A stretch of 64,000 bases of DNA from Apus apus (lineage: Eukaryota > Chordata > Aves > Apodiformes > Apodidae): positions 35,130,905 through 35,194,904 of the forward strand of contig NC_067312.1 in NCBI RefSeq assembly GCF_020740795.1. The letters run 5' to 3'. Every line of letters begins with the position of its first letter. Position 1 is the stretch's first letter. Both the position numbers and the translations under genes were made by a program. Below are positions 1 to 13,430 of the stretch, piece by piece. The notes below the pieces were generated by a model. The model saw only the letters and a program-made list of their open reading frames with translations. It was not told the DNA's origin and did not search any database.

Positions 1-3000
1 TTCTTCATTTATCAAGTGCTACATAGCTCTGGATATTCCTGTTCCTAATGTCCCTCTTTTTTTTCTTTTTTTTTTTTTTTTTTTCCTCAGTTGTAAATTA
101 ACCAGAAAATTTACTCCATTAAAGCAAGGTTCTTCTTTCTTTCACTTTGCCTACCAAAACTGGTAACGTTCTGGGATGCCAACACATGTGCTTTAGAGTG
201 ATCCAGTTTCTAAAGCTCTGTGTTGATAATAACATTCAGAAGAGCGATGTTACCTTCTGTTCTCTATTCTGAATAGAAGACTGAATGTCTATAAAAGTAA
301 AGGTTTAAGATAACTATTTTAGCTTGTTCTAGAGGAATTTTCTGTATGTGTGATTTTTTTTCTTATAGCTTAAAAAGGCTAAAGTGAAATACCACATTGT
401 ATTAAAGGAATTCTGTTAATTATTGATTTTAATGAATAATGATAGTTGCAGGATTACTTGCTCAAACATAATTCAATCACAATCACAAATAATTTTGTCT
501 TGTCAGTTTTTGCCAACATAAGTGGCAGGCTTGTGGGAAGAATGTTTATTTCCGATACTAGTTATATCTGTTTGGTTGGGGTTTTTCTAATTCACCCATT
601 TCAGTTCACGTTGCTGGTGACGGATCTTTTCTATATGGTGCCACCAACTCATTTGATTTTCTTAGCAGGAGAAATTCTGATCCTGAAGAAGCTGCTGTGA
701 TTGGAATTTCCCCAGCAGACTCTTTCTGATGTTTTAGATTTTCTTTAACATCAGCTTTTCCTAGTGAAATACAGTAATTTACTTATAGAAACATCCATTG
801 GTAAATAATTGATATTTCTTTTTAGAGAGGCTAACAATATATGGCAGTTTGGTGGAATTCTCTCTTCCTTAGCTTCAGTCTGATCTTCATTCTCCTGAGC
901 ATAAAATGTTTTGCAAGTTTATTTCATTGAGGTGCCTGTGAGAATTTTAAGTGCGTTATTTCACTAAGCAAATTAAATGAAATTTATTGTCTATCTGTAT
1001 ACACTTTCTATCTCCAATCATGAGTTTTCATCTAATTTTTGATCTTGTTTTGATAGATTGCTGCTGAAGGATATATGTACAGTCTTTCCTGAGATCTCCC
1101 CAATATGTCATTATGTTTAAATGCTGCCACACAGGTTGTCAAAGATGCCACATTTTTTTCCATTTCATCCTTGGCATTTCTTTCTAGTTCTGTTTTTTAA
1201 AATGTTAGAAATTAGATGAATTAGAGTTCTTTTTAAAGCTACGTTAGTATTCATTCTTCACTTGACTGATACTATGCAGCAGTTTTTACCCTTTCTGTAC
1301 CAAAAATAGAAGGAAATATAAATGTCACTTTCTGACGTCCTGTCAAGAGTATGTGGGTTTTTTTTGACTTGTTATTTTAGAAATTTTGTCATTAGTTATT
1401 TAGGTTTATGTACTTCTTACTTCAACTAAGGACACACAGACAGTAATATCCTTGTTTTGTAGCTTAGAAATATTCATAGTCTGTAGCCTGAACTGTGCTG
1501 TTAAGCTGACTGTTGTATGCTTTAGGTACAGTAGAGCTATGATGTGCACAGCCTTGAGATATACCCCTATATAATCTCCAAGCTTGTGCAAAATGTTAAA
1601 ATCAGCATTCTTGCTACTACTTTGGTCTCAGAAAGCATTGCTTAAATAGTTACATGGGCAACACATTCAGTTTTACTGTGCTTTCAGTAGTATGTTATGA
1701 CTTGGAAAACAATACTGCAGCACAGAACATTACTCTCTGGGTCTGTTGTCTAATTCTGTGCTTGCAGTTCACCTCCTGAGGTCTTACACTGCTGACCTAA
1801 CAACTCAAATGTATTTGAAGTTTTTTTATATCTCTCGCTTTCACCTGCAAAACTCCTCAGAGATGGAACTGAGTGTTGTCTGTGGAAGGACAAGATGTAT
1901 GATATATTTCATGTTTTAGATCAGACCTCACTCATTTCCTTTGGCTTAACCTGGTTAACTGAGTTCTGCGATTAATACCTGTGAAATGTCTTGGCAGATC
2001 CATCTGAAAGTTGTTATTTACGTACAATGTGTATTAGATACACAAGTTAACTGTATCAGAGTTATTTTTCTGTAGGGACAAGGGTATTGGTTTGTAATTA
2101 TTATTTGGAATGGATCAGAGTAAAACATTGTTTTGTTTTATTTGATCTCAGTCCCCTGGTGGGTTTCCATTTTTTCTTTCTTTCCGACATTGTGATGGTT
2201 TTCTCTTTAGACTTTTAATTATGTCTCGAAGGACCTCCTGTATCAGCAATGGTGGTGGCAGTTTACCATTCAGAGAGCTAGCCCAGCTAGTTACTCCCAG
2301 GCTGTTGCAAGTTATATGAAGATAATTATTGTATCTTTTAAACTCCAATAGAGGCTGGACATTTATTTGAATAATTAAGTGGCTGAAATGGCCAAACCGT
2401 TATTTTAACTGGCTACAGAAGAATCTGCCACACTTATGATTGTATTATCATGATCTATCTATTCAGCTCATGGATCAGAGCTGAAAATTCATGAAAATTC
2501 AGAGCAGTTATTTCACAACAGAACTGCTAATGGCATTGTCCTCATGAGGTAATGTACTTGCATCCCTCTGTCTTTTGAACCTCTGCAATAGTATTTGAAT
2601 AGTTCTTAAAATCAGACACTTTAGATACCTCTTTTCTTCCTTTTTGGTGTTACTGTAAATAATACTGCGTTAACTACACTGTATCTTCCTGCTTTACTTT
2701 CATTGTGTCACTCTTTCTAATTCCATCTCTAGATGTCTTTCTACTTTCATTGTATCACTCTTTCTAACTCTGTCTCTAGATGTCTTTCTGTGCTACTGTA
2801 AGAAAATAGATATTGCTCCTGAAGTCCACACAGAAATCAGACATTCCTCAGCACTGCCGCACAAACATACTTGTAAGAGGTTTATGGCAAAGGTGGTGTT
2901 AGTTATGCAACATTAAAAAAAAAAAAAACACAACAGAATTAAACACAGAATCTAATACAGCTTTAAGAAACTACAAGTAACCATGTTATCTCACAATCAA

Positions 3001-5374
3001 AACATGTCCTTAATTTCTTGTTTTCCTAGTTCCTTGTACCTCCCCATCGTATTCAGAACATTAGGTCTAATACAGGGTAGTTTTTAAGGAAGTTGAGGTT
3101 GGTACTGGCTTGTCAGGGTTATGAAAAAGCATACTATACACATGCATAATCACGTAGACCTTGTGAAGATGCTTTTATTTATAAGTTGCATCTGGAATGC
3201 TGTTGTTTTGGGGTATTTGGGGGTTTTTTGTTTTGTTTTTAATAGTCTAAACAAACTGATCACAAGAGTAGCAGATGAGTAGTTATTCTGCCCATTTAGT
3301 TGTGGGGAAAGAGAAGACCCCCCTCTTCTGGCATGAGATGGAGTAGCTTTCAGCAGAAGACAATAAAATGTTCAAAACCGTATTTTGATCACAAATAGGT
3401 ATAGACCTAGGATTAATATCTGTGTAACAAATATTTCTTCCTTGATCATGTCCTCTGACACTTTCTCACTCCATGCTTATGCACAAAACTTAATCCTCCA
3501 CACCAGCGCTCTGAATGCGTAGTAATAGTGTTCAAGCTTCTTTGCCAGAGACCGAACACACAATGTGTCACATCAGATTATTTTTGCGTAGTTGTTTTCT
3601 GGTTCAGGAGAAAAACTATGAAGAACTTTGTACTCCAAGCACTGAGCACTGACATTAAAAAATGTGCCCTGCAGTCTTGATGACTGTAGAAGGAAAAGCC
3701 TTTTGGCAGACAGGTCCTCTATGTTCAGGCCATATTATCTGCTGCGTTCTTTGCTGAAGGTGACCAGCCATTCCAGCTGGTGAGAAAATACTAAAGATGT
3801 TGCTAAAAATGTTAAGAAATCATGGTTTTTGTATCCAGCATTTCAGTTGTTCCTGTAAATACAAGGTTTTCTCTGTGATGAGTATGGCAGTGAAAATTAG
3901 GTCCCAGTCAGACTTAAAAACAGAAAACCATATGTATATTAATCATTATCTCTTTGGCTGCCAGAAATAAAGAAGAGGCATTTATAATGCTTCCTTTTGT
4001 TTCTTTTTAAATTTTACATTACCTTTTACTTTCACCAGCCTTTACAGTTGATGAGTTAATGGTAGGTAGATGGAATTTTTTCCTGTTTGATCATATGTTT
4101 CATTCTTTATAAATGCAAGATAGACTAGCTTTTGCTACACCCTAAGAGTTAAGAAAAAAATAAACCAGTGAGAGACATTCTCATTCTTCCTATCTGGCCA
4201 AAGGAACAGCCATTTTCCTTTGGTTTTAAGAACTGAAGTCGTGGATGGAGAGAAATGTAATGCTGTTTAGTGCAACTATCTGTAAGGTAGAATATTGCCT
4301 GCAAAATGGGTGGAGTTTTAAAGACCAGCACTGTATAGTTGTCACATTTCTATGCAGTCATACACAAAATAATATATTTCTTCCCAACATGCAGATAAGG
4401 TATAAACTTCAAGCATAGTTACACTGGTAAGTGCTGGAAATGGACTGGCAGCCATTATAATAGATACTGAACTGCTCCAGCAATTTGTCTTAGGAAGAAA
4501 AGAAAAACTTTTAGTTGCTAGGATTTCTCTCCTGTATTTCAAGGATATTGCAGATAATTTTAATATTATATTTTTTAATTCCACATTACTATGTCAAACC
4601 TAAATAAAATAAAATTACAAGTTTTCATTTTTATGTTCTCAGTATTTTAATTATTTTTATTTCTATAATTTTAAAATGTTAACTAGTATTTTTTTAAATT
4701 TTTCTATGTGAAATCTGAACAAAGGAGGGAAAAATATCATTAACATATTCTTTGTGACTAGACTTTTCTCACAACTTGCTCTGATTGTGTTGTACAGGTT
4801 TAGTTTTTTAAATTTGTTTTCTAATTGGAGCAGTTTTCAACCATTTACTACAAAATAGGAATTTGCTTTGGAGTTGTTATACAAATGATTAAGAAGAGAC
4901 CTTCCTGTTCTTCTGAATACTTTACATTTTAAGAACTTTAATGGACTTATCCACTATGTGGATAAAATCTGTTTATGAATCACACAGAAAGATGAGCTCA
5001 AACCTTGAGAATAAATGGCTGGTGCATCAGCCAATCTCTGTCTGAAGTCTTCATTTAGGAACGGAGTCCAAGGATTTCAATGGTTGTCCAGCATCAGAAC
5101 ACTTTAAAAACTTGTCTTTACTCTTTGCTGCCTTGAGCTTTCACTCTGTAAACATCCTGCCCTGACAGGGTGTCAGGAAAGTATATGTTTTATATGTATT
5201 CTTATCTTACATTATTAATATAAACATTAGAGTGTGTGATGCTCAGTTTTACTAAAAAGGGAATTAGTTGTAATTAAAACGGACTGAGCTTCTCTCAAAA
5301 CTATGACAATCAACTTCTTCAGGCCTTTGAAGGCTTCTGAATGGTTTTATTAAAGACAACAAATTAAAGGGTAT
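1..5374. other. Gene-free AT-rich sequence
   Basis: I see no exon, RNA gene or clear mobile element here. Open frames are short, lack family signatures and have AT-rich composition. Minor contents are a T-rich run at about 58-84, an A run near 2914-2928 and a 47-bp tandem duplication at 2696-2789 listed separately. The stretch lies about 40-45 kb upstream of the CNTLN promoter and is read as intergenic DNA. An ancient, heavily mutated repeat could be missed by eye. Confidence 0.6.
2696..2789. repeat. 47-bp tandem duplication (two copies)
   Basis: Two adjacent units (2696-2742 and 2743-2789) both begin ACTTTCATTGT and end AGATGTCTTTCT. They differ at only a few positions in the middle. The match is visible directly. 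It looks like a simple local duplication with no coding or structural meaning that I can see. Confidence 0.85.
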
Positions 5375-5986
5375 TCACACAATTTGTCCTTGTAGCAAAG
5401 AATGCAAATGGCTTCCTGGGTTTCATTAGAATAGCTGCCACACGTCCAGGGAGCTGATCCATCCTTGCTACTGAGCACTGATGAGATCACACCTAGAATG
5501 CTGTGTCCAAATCTGGGCTCCACAGTTAAAGACAATATGCGGACATTGGAGAGTCCAGCGAAGATCACTTACATTGTGACAAAAGTAGACCATCTCTTCT
5601 ATGAGGAGAGGCTGTGAGAACTTGATTTGTTCAGCCTGGAGAAAAGAAGGATCAGAGGTGATCTCATCACTGTGTACAAATACCTGAAGGAAGGGTGCAA
5701 ATAGGGCAGAGCCAGGCTCTTCCAGTGGTAGCCAGTGACAGGACCAGAGACAATGGGCACAAACTGAAATACATGAGTTACACTGTGAACATCAAGAAAC
5801 ACTTTTTCACTGTAAGGGTGAGTGAGCACTGGCACAGATTGCCTAGGGATGCTGTGGAGTCTCTATTCTTGAAGATATTCAGAAGCTGTCTGGACATCGT
5901 GCTGGGCAGCTGGACCTAGGTGACTATGCACCACCTAGACTGGATGACCTCTGGAGTCCGTTCCCAACCTCAACACTTCTGTGATT
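5375..5986 (+). mobile_element. CR1 LINE, 5'-truncated 3' fragment
   Basis: The + strand carries the degenerate C-terminal part of CR1 ORF2, the region just after the reverse transcriptase core, followed by the 3' UTR. Recognisable segments include a counterpart of '[13 protein letters not shown]' in the first 150 bp, a 'YEERL..L.LF.LEKRR.RGDLI' block near 5600-5670, and a 'HWHRLPR.AVES' block near 5825-5865. The tail has the usual 'TGGATGACCTCTGGAGTCC' stretch and ends at CTGTGATT. Frameshifts and stops break the frame, so it is a dead copy. Like most CR1 insertions it has a variable 5' truncation point and no poly-A tail. Confidence 0.9.
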
Positions 5987-6279
5987 TTGGGAATCTTAGC
6001 TCTTATCCCAAATAAAGAGACTTTTGACACAAACTGTGCTGGTTATAATAATTTCTGAAGATTTTGAAGAATTTCACAACTACATTTCTGAACAATAGCA
6101 AGTACCATAGTGATTGTGATTTGATGATATTGTGCACAAATGCAGCAAGGAAAATATAGATAGTAGGACTAGTGGTATGGAAGGAACTTGTAACTGTATA
6201 TAAACTGTATGTTAAGAAATGAAGAGGAATTATTTCTCTACTAAAGAGCACCTTTAAATTTAAAATGGCCTTCCTTTCA

Positions 6280-8506
6280 TTGCCAGACTTTGGAATGGAC
6301 CTCCAAAGAACATCTAGCTCAACCCTCCTGAATTAAGCAGGGACATCTTCAATCAGATCAGGTTGGTCAGGCCCCAGACCAGGCTGAATTTTAATATTTC
6401 CAAGGATAGGGCATCCACAGCCTCGCTGGACAACCTCTTCCGGTGTTTCACCACCCATAGCGTAAATGTCTTCCTTATATCTGGTCTGAATCTACCCTCT
6501 TTTAGTTTAAAACATATCACAACAGGCTCTAATAAAAAGTCTGTCCCCATCTTTCTTAAAAGCCCCCTTTAAATATTAAAACTCTGCAATAAGGTCTCCC
6601 CAGAGCCTTCTCTTCTCCAGGCTGGACAACCCCAGCTATCTCAGCCTTTCTTAGTAGCAGAGGGGTTCTATATCTCTGATAATTTTTGTGGCTCTGGCTC
6701 TGAACTCACTCCAACAGCTTCATGTTTTTCCTGTGCTGGGGACTCCAGAGCTGTACCCAGTACTCCAGGAGCAGTCTCACCAGGGCTGAGTAGAGAGGCA
6801 GAATCACCTTCATCAACATGCTGGCCATGCTTCTTTTGATGAAGTCTAGGATATGAGTGGCTTTCTGAGTTGCAAGAGCACATTGCCAGTTCATGTCCAT
6901 CTTTTCATTCACCAGTGTCCCCAGAATCTTCTCTGCAGGGGCACTCTCCAGCAGTCTGACTTGATATTTGGGGTTGCCCTGACCTTGCACTTGGCCTTGA
7001 AGAACCTCATGAGGTTCATATGAGCCCGCTTCTTGACCTTTTCCATGTACCTCTGAATGGCATCCCACCCCTTAGGTGTGTCAACCACACCACTCTTATT
7101 GATGTAGTGTACAAACTTGCTGAGGGTACACCAGCTTAGTTTGACCAGTAAGTCTTGTCTCAGCCATGCTAATTCTTGCCTTCCTTTCCTGATTTCTTAT
7201 ACCTGGGGATCGAGAGCTCTTGCACTCTAGGGAAGGTATCCTTAAAGGTTTGCCAGATCTGTTCTCTTGTCCCTGAGAGTGGTTTCCCAAGGAGTCCTAT
7301 TGACAAGCTCCTTGAACAATTGAAGTTTGCTTTCCTAAAATTCAAGGCCCTAAGCTTACTCTTTGCCTGACCCATATCCTTCAGAACAGTGAACTCCACC
7401 AGTGCATGATCACTGCAGCCCAGGCTGCCTCCAGTCTTGACATCAGTTAGCTCACTTGGGTTGGTCCCCTCTGGTAGAGCTGTCTATTACTTTGCTTAAG
7501 ACATTATCCTCAATGTACTCCAGGAGTCTCCTAGATGGCCTACATCTTGCCATCCTACTTTTCCAGCAGGTGTTGAGGTGGTTTAAGTCCTCCAGCAGGA
7601 TGAGAGTCTGTGAATGTGATGCTTCTTGCAGCTGGAGTAAGAAGTCTTCATCAACAGGCTCCCCTTGATTGGAAAGTTTGTACTAAACACCAACCACAAG
7701 GTTCTCTTTGTTGCCTACATCTCGTAATTCTTACCTGTGAGCGTCCAACCTGCTCATGGTTATTCTTCAGAGACAGCTTTTCTCACTCTATCCCTTTCTC
7801 CCCCTCCTTCCTCACATGTCCCTTTTCCACAGCCTATAGCCATTGGTAGCTGCTCCTCAGTCATGGGATTTGTCCCACCACGTTCCAATAATGGCAACTA
7901 AGTCACAGCAGCACTGCAGCTTCCGAGTCCTGCTGTTAATTGCCCATGCTGTGTGCATTGGTGTAGAGGCAGTTCAGTTGGGCTGTTGGCTGTGTCACCT
8001 GAGAGGAGCACTCCTTAATGCCCTTGATGTATTTCACTGAGGTTTCACTTCTGGTGGCTACTATCTCAGGAGCCCCTGGCTTACCTCTGAGACTGAAAAC
8101 TTCAGGTGCTCTCCAGTGTAGCCAACATGTCTCAGAGGAAAAGGGAGGACACCCTCGCTAGCACCCTGTCCCTCTAACCTCCCATAGGTTGTCATACACA
8201 AGCCTAATACTATCCTCCCCTGCTCCAAGTCTACTATAAAACTGTCACTAGGTCTTAATCAAAGACCCTCTTTCCCCTATAAGACAGGTGAATCCCATCT
8301 GACACCAGCAGGCCTAGTGCCTTGCAGAGCATCCCATTATCAAAAATCCCATGATTGTGGTGGGAACACCAGCCACGGAGCCAAATTCTTCTTTGATGAA
8401 GAATAACTAAGTGCCACATGCCATCTTCTGAGAAAGCAGCACTGGTCCCATAAATAAGTACGGGACTGTAAAGGCTCCTGTTGCCTCTGTACCACAAATA
8501 GGACAG
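6280..8506 (-). mobile_element. CR1 LINE, long copy with ORF1 esterase remnant, endonuclease and internal deletion
   Basis: Read on the minus strand from 8506 down. First comes a remnant of the CR1 ORF1 C-terminal SGNH-type esterase domain (about 8497-8255), with a W-L-R-G-W-C block followed by DGIHLSYRGKRVF, the expected D-x-x-H catalytic context. Next is ORF2 endonuclease: 'NCLYTNAHSMGN' (about 7990-7950), an ETWWD counterpart (about 7890), a degenerate GDFN motif now read as EDLN (about 7590) followed by 'SRRLLEYIEDN', then an intact SDH motif in 'GCSDHALVEF' (about 7410). The endonuclease-RT linker follows and then breaks near 7130, where the sequence jumps to the late RT region ('LSKF'). 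The fingers and palm of the reverse transcriptase are missing. The 3' tail ends near 6280. Many stops make it inactive. Confidence 0.88.
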
Positions 8507-11500
8507 TTTCTGAGCTAGAATGTTTGTATTGTACAGAAAATAAAGACTAATGAATTAACATGTACTTCTTTCTCATTTTTGCCTGAATAATTCTTACCAA
8601 ACAGAGCAGCAAGCAATGCATATTTGTAAAATAAATTAATTAAAAGCTGGAGCAAATGAGACTATCAGCTTTTATCATATTTTGCTACATAGTATTGTTC
8701 TAGCATTAAAAATATTAAGACAAAAATTAAGGCTTATAATTAGACTCAGAGGCTTAGATTATTAAGCCATGTTTCCATGTCTAACATAATATTTTTCGTT
8801 TCAGCATAACATTTTTTTCTGAGTTTTCAGGGTGTAAAAACTGATTAAATTTGTAAAATAGAAAATCTGAGACTCAGCTTCATTGTAATAGTATAAAATT
8901 CTTTACTTCTACTTATAGCTTCTTTTTAATACTAATGATTATGCCTATGAGTCCTGAAAATTTAGTGTCACTTGATGGGGTGCAGAATATGGATCGTGAC
9001 AGTATCCTCATACCAAGATGTTTCCAGCCAAAAAAACCCAACAAACCAAAACAAAAAAGAAGTAAAATATCTCCACTGTTGTCAGAACTGATACAGCTAC
9101 ATACAGCTAAGTGTGTCAGAAAATAGAACTTGACAGTATTTTTATTGTTCTTAACTTTTTTTTAGCAGAATGGTACTTCCTGTTATCTCAGAATGGATTT
9201 TTTTTTTTCTTTTTTTTAACAAAACTATCCTAGTTATGAGAATAAGACTGAGAAAAATCACACTGGATGCTAAAAAAAAAAAAACGCTGGTAAATTTGTC
9301 AACAAAATTGTGCATTGGTGACTTAGTATTCAACAGGAAACTGACCTTTGTTTTGCAGTCATGCCTTTATCATCTAAATGGCATCTTGAATTGGGTGCTG
9401 GAGAGTGCAGAAGTGGAAAGAGGAAAGAAAGAACAGGTCAGAAAATTACTGTAATGGGTTAACTGGAAAATAGAATGAGATGAGAAGTCCTCCATCCTGC
9501 TTTTTCGTCCCATTCACAATTTTGTGTTAACTGAAAGAAAGATTGCATTGGCAATATCCTGCTGAAGAGCACATTTCTTTTTAACACCCTGACTATTATC
9601 AGCCATTAACCTGGAATGCAGTTTGCATCGTGACATGGATATTGTAGCATAGTGAATTTGGACTGCAAAGGAAAAGTTATCCTGTTTTCATAATTTGGGA
9701 GACAATGCTATAATTTTGCAGACAATGCTATTTTAATAAGGGTTATTGAAACCACTTTCATGCAGCAGTTTTGAAAACCTACACCTGCCAAAACAAAAAT
9801 CTGTCAGGCGGTAAGAGTTGTGCATTTTAAAGGGCTGCAATATTTTTCTTGCTATCAGAGTTCGTGCTATTTGCAAGGGATACAAAAATGCGAAGACAAA
9901 CTGCATAGAAATACCAAGTTCCTTTTTTGCAGAGGCCCTTCTAATCTATAAGGTACTATGTCCTGTGCCCTTTTGCTTTTATCTATTCCTGCTCATTCCA
10001 GCTCCAAGATTTATTAAACCCCTTTTATGCATGTGTCTTAGACAGCTGTCTTTCTTTTAATCTGTAGACTTTCCCCTTCTCTGCTGTTGTCTACCTTCCA
10101 TACAAACTCAGGAAACAGCTCCTTTGCATCTCTGAGTAATGTCTTCTTGCAAGATCTGCATACGTCTGTCCAATCCTCTTTCTCTTCAGCTTGTTTTCTG
10201 TCTGGCTTCTGTAATATTGTTTTCTTTTCATCTTCTTCATAGTGGGTTTCATTTTGACCACATATTTTTTTTTCTGGCTTATGTAGGGAGAAGCAGCTGA
10301 CAGCATATGACAGATACCCAGCATTTAGCTTTGGTTCGTGGCTCTAGAAATACAAAAGAAGGAATGTTGCTTGTCCCAAGACTTGAATATACTCTTTATT
10401 GAGATACTTCTCAGTTCTGAAGAGTTAGCTAGTTAATTAGGCAAGTCTAGCTTCAGTCTTTAAGAAGTCTCCGCTGAGCATATGCTGATTGTGGCTGCTT
10501 CTGAAAGCAACTGCTTGCAAAAAAAATGACAGATTCCTTCTCTAAACCTACATGACTAGAGCTCCTCAGCAGACAGGTTATAAACTTTACTAGGGGAAAG
10601 GAAGGGCAGACAGACAGTACTTTCTATTGTTTTTCTCAGAAACTGCGTCTTCCCAAAAAATAATTTGGACCCTAATATAATCTTGAATGGTTAAATCAAT
10701 TACAGAAGTCTTGTAGCAGGGATTATAGGACAAATTTATGTACCAGATAAAACTGTATTAAAAAGCAACCAAACTGAAAACAAAAGAAAACCAAAACCCA
10801 AGCAAACAAACCAGAACACCCCAAAACTAGTTTAACTGTAGTGAATGCAGTCTGCTATAAGCACAGTGAAAAGCCACTCCAAGCACAGAGCATCTGCGCC
10901 CTTTTGGAAGTACAAAGCCCTCGATACACTTCAAGAAAGGACAAGGAGCTGGAAGTAGTTAGCAAAGTGATCTAGAAAAGTTATTAACACAGAGTAGCAT
11001 TTATTTCCATTAGAGTCCCAACAAAATGCCATGGATTTGCTTTCTAAGAATCCCTCTACAGCATTTAAATTACTCTGGCTTGAAATCTCTCTCTTTTACT
11101 TGGAAAATAGAATAAAGATTCATTCATATCAGCTAAATGATGGTAGACGTTTTGTATGTATTTAACAGGGGCAAACTACAAATCATATTTTAAATAAACG
11201 TGGAGAATAAATCAATGTGCAGGCAGGGACAGATGCTCCTTGGGCTTTGGGAGGCAGCAGGACAGGGACTAGCAGCCAGGGCCTGTCACACCAACCCCAG
11301 CCAGGAGCAGGGCAGACAAGGAGGGAGCAGGCAGAGGCAGCTACATTCCCAGGCATCAGACACCTGATGGGGACTGGTATCGCAGGGCCAGGTTGGGACA
11401 GTTAATTAAATTAAAAAAAAAAAAAAAATCTGGTAAGAAAATACTTAAGTATTTAAGATCAAGCACTTTGGCTAAGTGCATTGCTGAATTAGGGCATGGA

Positions 11501-12205
11501 GTAAGAAACATAGATCAAGTAATGTCCATCACCAGGTGCTGAGCCAGTGTAGTAAATGTAATGTCCTCAAATAGATACGTGCCTATGCCTTAAGTTCTGT
11601 TTTCAAAGTTCAGAATCCAATTTTTAACTGATGCATTACAATGACATTTATTCATTTTCTGTATCTGTGATGAAAATATCTGATTTACGTGTTACGGCAA
11701 AGAGCAAATATGCAATATATTTAAAGCCATGAGGAAGAAATAAACTATATGCCAGCTACATGACAAGAAAAGTAATACTGGGTTTTAGAACTGAGCTATA
11801 TGCACATTAATGAAATACTGGCATCAGGACAGTAATATGATGTTGTATCAATGCTTGACATGGAATTAGAAATTTTACTTGTAGTACCTGATTGCCCTTT
11901 ATGCCTTGGCATGCCCATCTAGAGTGTTACTACAGAGAGTCATCCATTGGTGAAGAAAAATTATTTAATAGAGTTTATTACGTAGTAAATAAAAACGTGG
12001 AGTTCTTGAAATGCTTTGTTCTGAGATAAATGCCAAATACAGATGTCAAAGGTGGGAGAACTTACTGCATTGGTAGCACTGTGCATAGAATAATTAGGAA
12101 TTATATTTTAGAAATTGCCTAGATTAATACGTTTGATTTACTTCCTTTTCAGTGATACATGATACACAAGTAGAAAGCATGTCAGACAGATACATGAAAA
12201 ATCAT
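8507..12205. other. Gene-free sequence with one GC-rich poly-A-ended block
   Basis: No exon or RNA gene is recognisable. Contents are AT-rich unique sequence, A/T runs near 9190-9220 and 9272-9284, A/C-rich stretches near 9030-9060 and 10780-10825, and a GC-richer block at 11213-11428 listed separately. Open frames here are short and resemble no protein I know. Confidence 0.55.
11213..11428 (+). other. GC-rich block ending in a long A run, possible retroposed RNA
   Basis: About 190 bp (11217-11405) rich in G and C, with many CAG/AGG/GGGAC motifs, stands out from AT-rich flanks. It is followed by AATTAAATTA and an uninterrupted run of about 16 A. A GC-rich body with a 3' A tail is what retroposition of a polyadenylated RNA leaves. 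I cannot see a clear target-site duplication or identify a parent transcript. It could equally be an old unclassified repeat or chance composition. Confidence 0.3.
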
Positions 12206-12367
12206 TCATAGAATCATAGAATCATTAAGGTTGGAAGGGACCTTAAAGATCATCAAGTTCCAACCGCCCTGCCGTGAGCAGGGAACCCTACCATTAGACC
12301 AGGTTGCACAAAACCTTGTCCAACCTTGCCTTAAAAACCTCCAGGGATGGGGCATCAACAGCCTTCC
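12206..12367 (-). mobile_element. CR1 LINE, short 3' fragment
   Basis: On the + strand this begins with two copies of a TCATAGAA unit, followed by 'TTAAGGTTGGAAGGGACC' and 'GATCATCAAGTTCCAACC'. This is the reverse complement of the conserved CR1 3' UTR and terminal repeats. The match continues to 'CCAGGGATGGGGCATC' near 12345 and fades at about 12367. It is a heavily 5'-truncated copy of about 160 bp without coding capacity. Confidence 0.92.
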
Positions 12368-13430
12368 ATCAACAAACTCCCATTTTGGGAGTTACATTGA
12401 GTATGGCATGCACAGATTTCCATGGAATGTTATCTTAGCCTTCAGTTGTGTTAATTTACTTGCAGGACAATACATTACCTTTAAAATTTCAACAATTTCT
12501 TCCTATTAAAGTATGGTGCTAGTGAGAGTTGTTAGTACTGAAGTCTACTACCTCCCTGCCATTTCATGGTCAAAATATGATGGAGAAAACAAAATTCTGT
12601 ACAATAATTTCAAGCTCTGTAATATTTTGAACTGAGAGAGGAAGCAGTGAAATTTATAGCATCTAACTTCAGAGAAAAAAAGTGAAACCGTTCACCATCC
12701 TTCATGGTTAAATAAGAAAACTCCAAGATATCCTTGATACAGATTATATTATCTTTCAAAGACACTTCAAGTTAAGAAATAATAGTGTTCAAATCTCTGC
12801 TCCTACTACCTCTAGCAGCTCTGAATATTGCTTTTAGTCACAATTTAACCAACCTGTTTTCATTTCCTGGTCCAAGCAAACACAGCGCAGTGTTTACAGC
12901 TTACATTTTTTAAAGATTTTTTTGTATGCATCATTGTTCTTTCTTCTCAGGTTGTGGAAGTCCATGCTGAGTATTGCTGCAAGGAAAATACAATATATGA
13001 AATAAGTCAGCAAATATATAAACAGATCTTCACGCAAAAGTAAAAATACTTTCAGTGAAAAATACTGATTCTAGTTAAATACCTCCATGAATACTGTAAA
13101 ATAGTAAACTTTTGCTTGAATCATCCAAGAAACTACATTCCTTTTATTTGCCTTATCATAGCACATTCTGATTAATTTATGCAATCTTCAGTCATCCCAT
13201 ATTTTCAGCTACTGACACCAGATTTTTTTACCTTCCATTTCCATTATCAAGGCATTCTCAGCATGGAATGTAGCCATGTTCCAATGAAAGGTGTCACCTA
13301 AGCAGAACTTGGCTTCAGTGATACCTTTTACGTGGACTGTATGTTTGTTAGCATGTAAAAGAACAAGTTTATTAAACTGTACTCATTGTTACTGCAAATC
13401 ATTATAAAGTCACAGATTTACAGGGGGTGC
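12368..13430. other. Gene-free AT-rich sequence
   Basis: AT-rich sequence between two CR1 pieces. I see no exon, RNA gene or clear repeat apart from the start of the hexanucleotide repeat at its right edge. Confidence 0.55.
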
